A DNA stretch of 37,529 nt from Opitutaceae bacterium (lineage in GTDB: Bacteria > Verrucomicrobiota > Verrucomicrobiia > Opitutales > Opitutaceae). The position numbers and the translations under genes are program-made. Every line of letters starts with the position of its first letter. The stretch's first letter is position 1. The notes under the pieces were generated by a model, which did no database searches, had not been told where the DNA came from, and saw only the letters and a list, made by a program, of their open reading frames with translations. Where the stretch lies: positions 1-37,529 of the forward strand of contig JADJZJ010000042.1 of the NCBI GenBank assembly GCA_016715765.1. Reading direction: 5' to 3'. This document shows positions 34,595-37,529 of the stretch, in pieces.

Positions 34595-36486
34595 CGGGCC
34601 GGACGGTTGGCGAAGTTGATCAGGACGGCCAGCGACCAGACGCGCGACCACGCGCGGGGTTCGTTGCGCCGGTTGAATTCCGTCCAGAGCCGCGCCACCG
34701 CCTCACGGTGCAGCCAGGGGCAGGCGGCGAGGGAGGCCGGGGCAAAGGTGGCGTCGAGAAAGGGGCGCAACTCCCGGCGCATCCAGAGCGGGAACGGCAG
34801 GGCGAATCCCTGCTTGCGGCGCTGCCGGATGGCGGCCGGCACCACGTCGGCCACGGCGTCGGCCAGTGCGCGTTTGATCTGCTGACGGTCGTACTTGAAC
34901 CGCACCGGCTGCGGCCAGAGCCACTCGAGCAGCCTGACATCCACGAAGGGCACGCGCAGTTCCAGGGAATGGGCCATGCTGAAGACGTCGCTGTCGCGCA
35001 GGAGCACATCGGCCATGTAGGTGCGCAGTTCCCACGCGCTGATGATCTGGAAGGAATCCGCCCCGGCGAGTTCCTGGACAAAGTCATCGAGCATCGGATG
35101 GTTGGGGCCCAGGCGCGCGGCCAGGCGGCGCGCCTCGGGCTCCAGCAGATCGAGGCGGGTGGACTCGGGCAGCACGCGCCGGCGCAGCGAGGCGAGTTCG
35201 TGCAGGTCGCGCGCATGGGCGAGAAAGTCGGCCAGCTTCCGCGACTGCACCCCCGGTCGCGCGTTCAGGCCGGCCACAATTTTCCGGCGCAGGGTTGCGG
35301 GCAGCATCCGCCAGCAAGGCAGCAGGGCATTCAGCCTGGGCAGATCGCGGAACGAAGGATAGCCGCCGAAAAGCTCATCCCCGCCGAGACCGGACAGGGC
35401 GACAGTCACGCCACCGGCCCGCGCGGTCTGGCTGGCGTAGTAGGTGTTGATGCCGTCACCGCTGGGCTGGTCGAAACTGCCCAGTATCCGGGGCAGATCG
35501 GCCGCGATGCGGTCGCCGGTGATCAGTTCCTCGTGATGCTCGGTGCCGAAGGCCTCCGCCGCGAGGCGGGCGCTGCTCTGCTCCGAATATCCGGCTTCAC
35601 CGAAGATCAGGGAGAACGTTTTGAGCCGGGTTGCACTGCCCCGGGACATGAGGCCCACGACGGCGCTTGAATCCATGCCACCGGAGAGAAAGGCGCCGAC
35701 GGGAACATCGGCCAGCCGGTGGGCCTGGATGGAATTTTCCAGCTGCGACCTCAGCCCGGCGACGAAGTCCTGATAGGTGCCGCTGGCGGCCGCGGGTGGC
35801 GTGTGGGCGGGAAAATGCCACCAGCGCGACGTATGCAACCGACCCCGGGCAGTCAGGTGCAGGCAATGGCCGGGAGGCAGATTGGAAATGTCCCGGTAGA
35901 TCGTCCGGGGAGCCGGCACGCTGAACCAGGCGAGATATTCCCCCGCGGACACGGGATCGATCTCCCGTGAGAGCAGCCGGCTGGCGATCAGCGCGTTCAG
36001 TTCGGAGGCGAAGAGCAGGCCCGAGTCCGGCAGCCGGGCATAGTACAGCGGCTTGATGCCAAGCGCGTCGCGCGCGGCGAACAGCGTGCTCTCCCGGTCA
36101 TCCCACACGGCAAAGGCAAACATGCCGCGCAAACGGGGCAGGCAGGCGTCGCCCCATTGGACATAGGCGGTGAGCAAAACCTCCGTGTCGCAGTGCGTAT
36201 GGAATTCATGGCCGTGCGTTTCCAGTTCGGCCCTGAGTTCCTTGAAATTGTAGATCGCGCCGTTGAAGACCAGGGTATGGCGTCCGTCTTTCGTCCGCAT
36301 CGGCTGGTGGCCGTGGGCGGGATCGAAGATCGCCAGCCGGCGCATGCCGAGGGTGGCCTCATGATGCGTCTCCATCCCGCCGTCGTCCGGTCCGCGGTGC
36401 ACCATGGCGTCGCACATGCGTTGGACGGCGGCGCCGCGCGCCTCAGGCGTCTCACGTGTACTGATGAAACCGGCTATGCCGCACAT
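34591..36486 (-). CDS. asnB: Asparagine synthase (glutamine-hydrolysing)-like amidotransferase
   Basis: 631 aa. The N-terminal glutaminase domain starts with the catalytic Cys2 (MCGIAGFIS) and has RGPDDGG at 31-37 and NGAIYNFKELR at 75-85. The synthetase domain has the ATP pyrophosphatase loop SGGMDSS at 268-274, LSGLGGDELFGGYPSF and ELRVPFVDVRLLEW. Length and motifs fit the AsnB family. As first gene of a polysaccharide operon it may be a housekeeping asparagine synthase or may amidate a uronic acid or similar sugar acid, as proposed for relatives in O-antigen clusters; the sequence alone does not decide. The next gene overlaps it as ATGA. Confidence 0.92.
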   Translation of the reverse strand: MCGIAGFISTRETPEARGAAVQRMCDAMVHRGPDDGGMETHHEATLGMRRLAIFDPAHGHQPMRTKDGRHTLVFNGAIYNFKELRAELETHGHEFHTHCDTEVLLTAYVQWGDACLPRLRGMFAFAVWDDRESTLFAARDALGIKPLYYARLPDSGLLFASELNALIASRLLSREIDPVSAGEYLAWFSVPAPRTIYRDISNLPPGHCLHLTARGRLHTSRWWHFPAHTPPAAASGTYQDFVAGLRSQLENSIQAHRLADVPVGAFLSGGMDSSAVVGLMSRGSATRLKTFSLIFGEAGYSEQSSARLAAEAFGTEHHEELITGDRIAADLPRILGSFDQPSGDGINTYYASQTARAGGVTVALSGLGGDELFGGYPSFRDLPRLNALLPCWRMLPATLRRKIVAGLNARPGVQSRKLADFLAHARDLHELASLRRRVLPESTRLDLLEPEARRLAARLGPNHPMLDDFVQELAGADSFQIISAWELRTYMADVLLRDSDVFSMAHSLELRVPFVDVRLLEWLWPQPVRFKYDRQQIKRALADAVADVVPAAIRQRRKQGFALPFPLWMRRELRPFLDATFAPASLAACPWLHREAVARLWTEFNRRNEPRAWSRVWSLAVLINFANRPAR

Positions 36487-36646
36487 TGCAGGGATTGCTT
36501 CGCCCGGTCACTTCCGGGCGGAAAGTAAGGATTCAGGGGATATCGGTCGGATTGACCCACGCTTTTGCTAGGGTTTAACACCCAGCAAGTGCTGTCTAAA
36601 TGAAACGGGAATCTTAGCAATCCTGTTGATAGTGCGTAGTTTAGTT
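36487..36646 (-). promoter_or_regulatory. Leader/promoter region of the polysaccharide operon
   Basis: 160 bases without a gene, noticeably more A+T-rich than its surroundings, between the DJ-1 stop and the asnB start, both on the minus strand. It is the only sizeable non-coding stretch upstream of the block and so the natural promoter site. On the minus strand TAGACA (36598-36593) is a fair -35 candidate, but no convincing -10 was found. An imperfect inverted repeat at 36565-36588 (ttgctagggt / acccagcaa) could be an operator, and a 7-bp hairpin at 36501-36520 lies in the presumed mRNA leader. Confidence 0.4.
36501..36520 (-). other. Leader hairpin before asnB
   Basis: cgcccgg at 36501-36507 pairs perfectly with ccgggcg at 36514-36520 around a 6-nt loop. 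It ends 14 bases upstream of the asnB ATG, so in mRNA it would sit close to the ribosome-binding site. No T-run follows on the minus strand, so a terminator is unlikely. The role is not known. Confidence 0.4.
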
Positions 36647-37187
36647 TCACGCATGAATCGAGGCGGCTACCTCCGTGGCTTTTTGCGGGGAAACCAGCTT
36701 TTCAACCAGCAGCAGGCCCAGATCCAGAGCCGTGCCGGCGCCGCGCGAGGTCACGATGCGGCCATCCGTCACGCAGCGCTCGCCGGCCAGAATGTGCGGC
36801 AGCTCCGTCGCCACCGAGAAATGGGCGGTGTAGCGCCGTCCGGACAGCAGCCCGGCATCGTGAAGGACGGTCGGTGCGGCGCAAATGGCGGCTAGCCACC
36901 CGCCGGCGTGGTGTTGGCGCAGGACGAGCTCACGCACGCGCGGATCGGCGCGTAGCAGCTTCACACCGGGGCCGCCGGGGAGGAACAGGCAGTCGAATGT
37001 CCGGCCGCGGACGGCTTCGAGGCTGGTGTCCGCGTGCATCGTCAGACCGCAGCGCCCTGTGACGTGAATGCCCTCGCCCAGTGTTGCCGAGGGTGACCTC
37101 GACGCCGGCGCGGCGGAGGACGTCCACGGGCGTGACGGTCTCAATTTCCTCAAATCCATCCACCAGGATTGCGAGTACAGTGGCCAT
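36647..37187 (-). pseudogene. DJ-1/PfpI (YajL-like) family protein, split by a frameshift
   Basis: About 179 aa when two frames are joined. The N-terminus from ATG 37187 reads MATVLAILVDGFEEIETVTP with the conserved acidic DGFEE, then VDVLRRAGVEVTLGN; the other frame continues GEGIHVTGRCGLTMHADTSL. The nucleophile elbow has AAICAAPTVL with the Cys codon at 36881-36883, preceded by LFLPGGPG and followed by VTSRGAGTALDLGLLLVEKL. The order and length are those of YajL/ThiJ proteins, linked in other bacteria to carbonyl or oxidative stress protection. One extra base lies around 37078-37084. All key residues remain, so an error or recent mutation is likely. It is 17 bases from the divergent gene at 37205. 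Confidence 0.87.
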
Positions 37188-37204
37188 GCCTATGTCTATA
37201 CGGA

Positions 37205-37529
37205 ATGAGCCTGAATGCACATGGCAATTTTCGCCCGCGCCTGGTCGTTTTTGGCGCCGGCTATGTCGGCGGGGCCGTGGCCCTGGCGGCGGTCGCCCGG
37301 GGCTGGCGCGTCACGGCGCTGACCCGCAACGCCGCGCGGGCCTCGGCCCTCCGCGACGCCGGGGCGGAAACCGTGGAGGCGGATCTGGCCGGACGGGAGT
37401 GGCTGGATCAGGTCCCGGCGGAAGCGGAGTGTGTCCTCAACAGCGTCAGCTCCGGCGGCGGCGGCCTGGAAAGCTACCGGCACAGCTATGTGCACGGCAT
37501 GGAGCGGGTCGTGGAATGGGCGCAGCGCG
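37205..37529 (+). CDS. NAD(P)-binding Rossmann-fold oxidoreductase/epimerase-like, 3' end outside window
   Basis: Partial gene of 108 visible codons starting at ATG 37205 and still open at the window end. The dinucleotide motif is RLVVFGAGYVGGAVALAAVA (GXGXXG at about residues 17-22), followed by RGWRVTALTRNAARASALRD and VEADLAGREWLDQVPAEAEC. This resembles YeeZ-type and extended SDR proteins that act on nucleotide sugars or related metabolites. Codon use is like that of neighbouring genes, with strong G/C third positions. It is divergent from the DJ-1 gene with 17 bases between starts. The substrate cannot be inferred from the fragment. Confidence 0.8.
   Translation, partial: MSLNAHGNFRPRLVVFGAGYVGGAVALAAVARGWRVTALTRNAARASALRDAGAETVEADLAGREWLDQVPAEAECVLNSVSSGGGGLESYRHSYVHGMERVVEWAQR

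Overview
The window reads as a bacterial chromosome segment of high G+C with almost no recognisable Shine-Dalgarno sites. The gene content (tig-clpP-clpX, hisA, a very large exopolysaccharide/O-antigen cluster) and the palindromic intergenic repeats suggest a Verrucomicrobiota bacterium, probably of the Opitutaceae. That placement is an inference from general look, not from a marker search. All motifs and frames below were read by eye.

Layout. (1) 1-5814 is housekeeping: a tsaB-like gene running off the left edge (minus), then tig, clpP and clpX (plus), a convergent M42 aminopeptidase (minus) and a divergent hisA (plus). Both convergent gene junctions here (3802-3970 and 5815-5939) carry REP-like inverted repeats that share a 19-nt module. 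(2) 5940-36486 is one minus-strand block of about 30 kb devoted to surface polysaccharide. In transcription order it holds: an asparagine-synthase-like amidotransferase; a GT4; an ABC exporter (Wzm-like permease, Wzt-like ATPase with extra C-terminal domain); a roughly 480-bp poly-G tract that probably replaces a lost gene; two SAM methyltransferases around a GT4; an FkbM methyltransferase; four GT2 enzymes; a second FkbM methyltransferase; five further glycosyltransferases; a Wzy-like polymerase; a GT4; a WcaF-like acetyltransferase; a GT4; an O-antigen-ligase-like membrane protein; a WaaE-like GT2; a WcaI-like GT4; a polyprenyl-phosphate sugar-1-phosphate transferase; and a mercuric-reductase-like flavoprotein. 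(3) 36647-37529 holds a DJ-1/PfpI gene (minus) and the start of a divergent NAD(P)-binding oxidoreductase that leaves the window.

The polysaccharide genes are packed very tightly. Most neighbours overlap by four bases (ATGA, one GTGA, probably one TTGA), which points to one translationally coupled operon. The putative pathway is: priming of undecaprenyl phosphate by the sugar transferase; sequential addition by about 15 glycosyltransferases; decoration by methyl and acetyl groups and possibly an amide; export by the ABC transporter; polymerisation and/or ligation by the two Wzy/WaaL-type proteins. No Wzx flippase was recognised.

Quality caveats: four genes (flavoprotein, priming transferase, polymerase, DJ-1) are each broken by a single-base frameshift while all visible motifs remain intact, and the poly-G tract looks like a sequencing or assembly artefact. 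The simplest reading is local base errors in a draft or metagenome assembly rather than four real pseudogenes.
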